From Chloroflexota bacterium (GTDB taxonomy: Bacteria; Chloroflexota; Anaerolineae; 4572-78; J111): a stretch of DNA of 6,572 nucleotides. Shown here one piece after another: positions 6,475-6,572 of this stretch; position 1 is the stretch's first letter, and each line of letters starts with the position of its first letter. Below the pieces are notes generated by a model that was given only the letters and a program-made list of their open reading frames with translations, was not told the DNA's origin and searched no databases. The translations under genes were made by a program, and so were the position numbers. Location: positions 1 to 6,572 of the forward strand of contig RFJV01000337.1 in the NCBI GenBank assembly GCA_003694775.1. Direction: 5' to 3'.

Positions 6475-6572
6475 CTCAAGTGAGGGGCTAAGAAGGCCAC
6501 CACGCAAGCAGACAAAATCGAAGCGTCAGACAGGCGGTCAAACAGGACAAGCTGGTAAAACGCTCAGGTTTA
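6475..6572 (+). pseudogene. IS66-like transposase fragment, 5' end missing
   Basis: Immediately after the IS edge, one frame (codons from 6476) is open to the right edge. It reads SSEGLRRPPRKQ, then KSKRQTGGQTGQAGKTLRF. This matches the N-terminal linker of IS66-family transposases, which usually reads like PPSSDGLxRPPR...GGQxGHxGxTL. The start and roughly the first 60-100 codons are absent, and nothing like them is visible left of the IS4 element. The gene therefore appears interrupted or fused at the IS end. Only about 32 residues are visible, so whether the rest is intact cannot be judged. Confidence 0.68.

Overview
The window looks like a chromosomal segment from a Chloroflexota-type bacterium (Anaerolineae-like). 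This is inferred from the character of the MutS and of the winged-helix/AAA+ ATPase, from GC-rich coding DNA, and from heptamer tandem repeats between genes. No marker gene fixes the taxon.

Layout. Positions 2-1339 (+) hold most of an AAA+ ATPase with an N-terminal winged-helix-like region; its frame is open to the left edge, so the true start lies outside. It converges, with a 12-base gap, on a three-gene leftward block read in the order rhh (4760-4566), ybaK (4516-4016), mutS (3952-1352). These encode a 64-residue ribbon-helix-helix protein, a YbaK-type Cys-tRNA(Pro) deacylase and a complete DNA mismatch sensor MutS. A strong extended -10 promoter (TTGGCC, 17 bases, TATAAT) lies about 100 bases before the first gene. 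The 63-base ybaK/mutS junction is unusual: a degenerate heptad repeat encodes the YbaK tail, a 7-bp stem contains its stop codon, and six heptamers related to GAATGTT run almost to the mutS start.

Positions 4942-6474 are a complete, visibly more AT-rich insertion sequence of the IS4 family (Tn5/IS50-like). It has perfect 20-bp terminal inverted repeats, its own promoter and a 460-residue transposase with all catalytic residues. No target-site duplication is visible. The left flank is a C-rich intergenic segment, while the right flank enters directly a truncated IS66-like transposase reading frame that runs off the right edge. The two sides therefore do not look like halves of one target, which suggests a deletion, recombination between IS copies, or an assembly join at the IS.

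The genes fall into two fidelity functions (translation quality control and mismatch repair) apparently co-transcribed behind a small DNA-binding protein, one unassigned ATPase, and a mobile-element cluster. I see no clear new multi-gene defence or metabolic system. The least explained items are the wHTH-AAA+ ATPase and the repeat-built ybaK/mutS junction.
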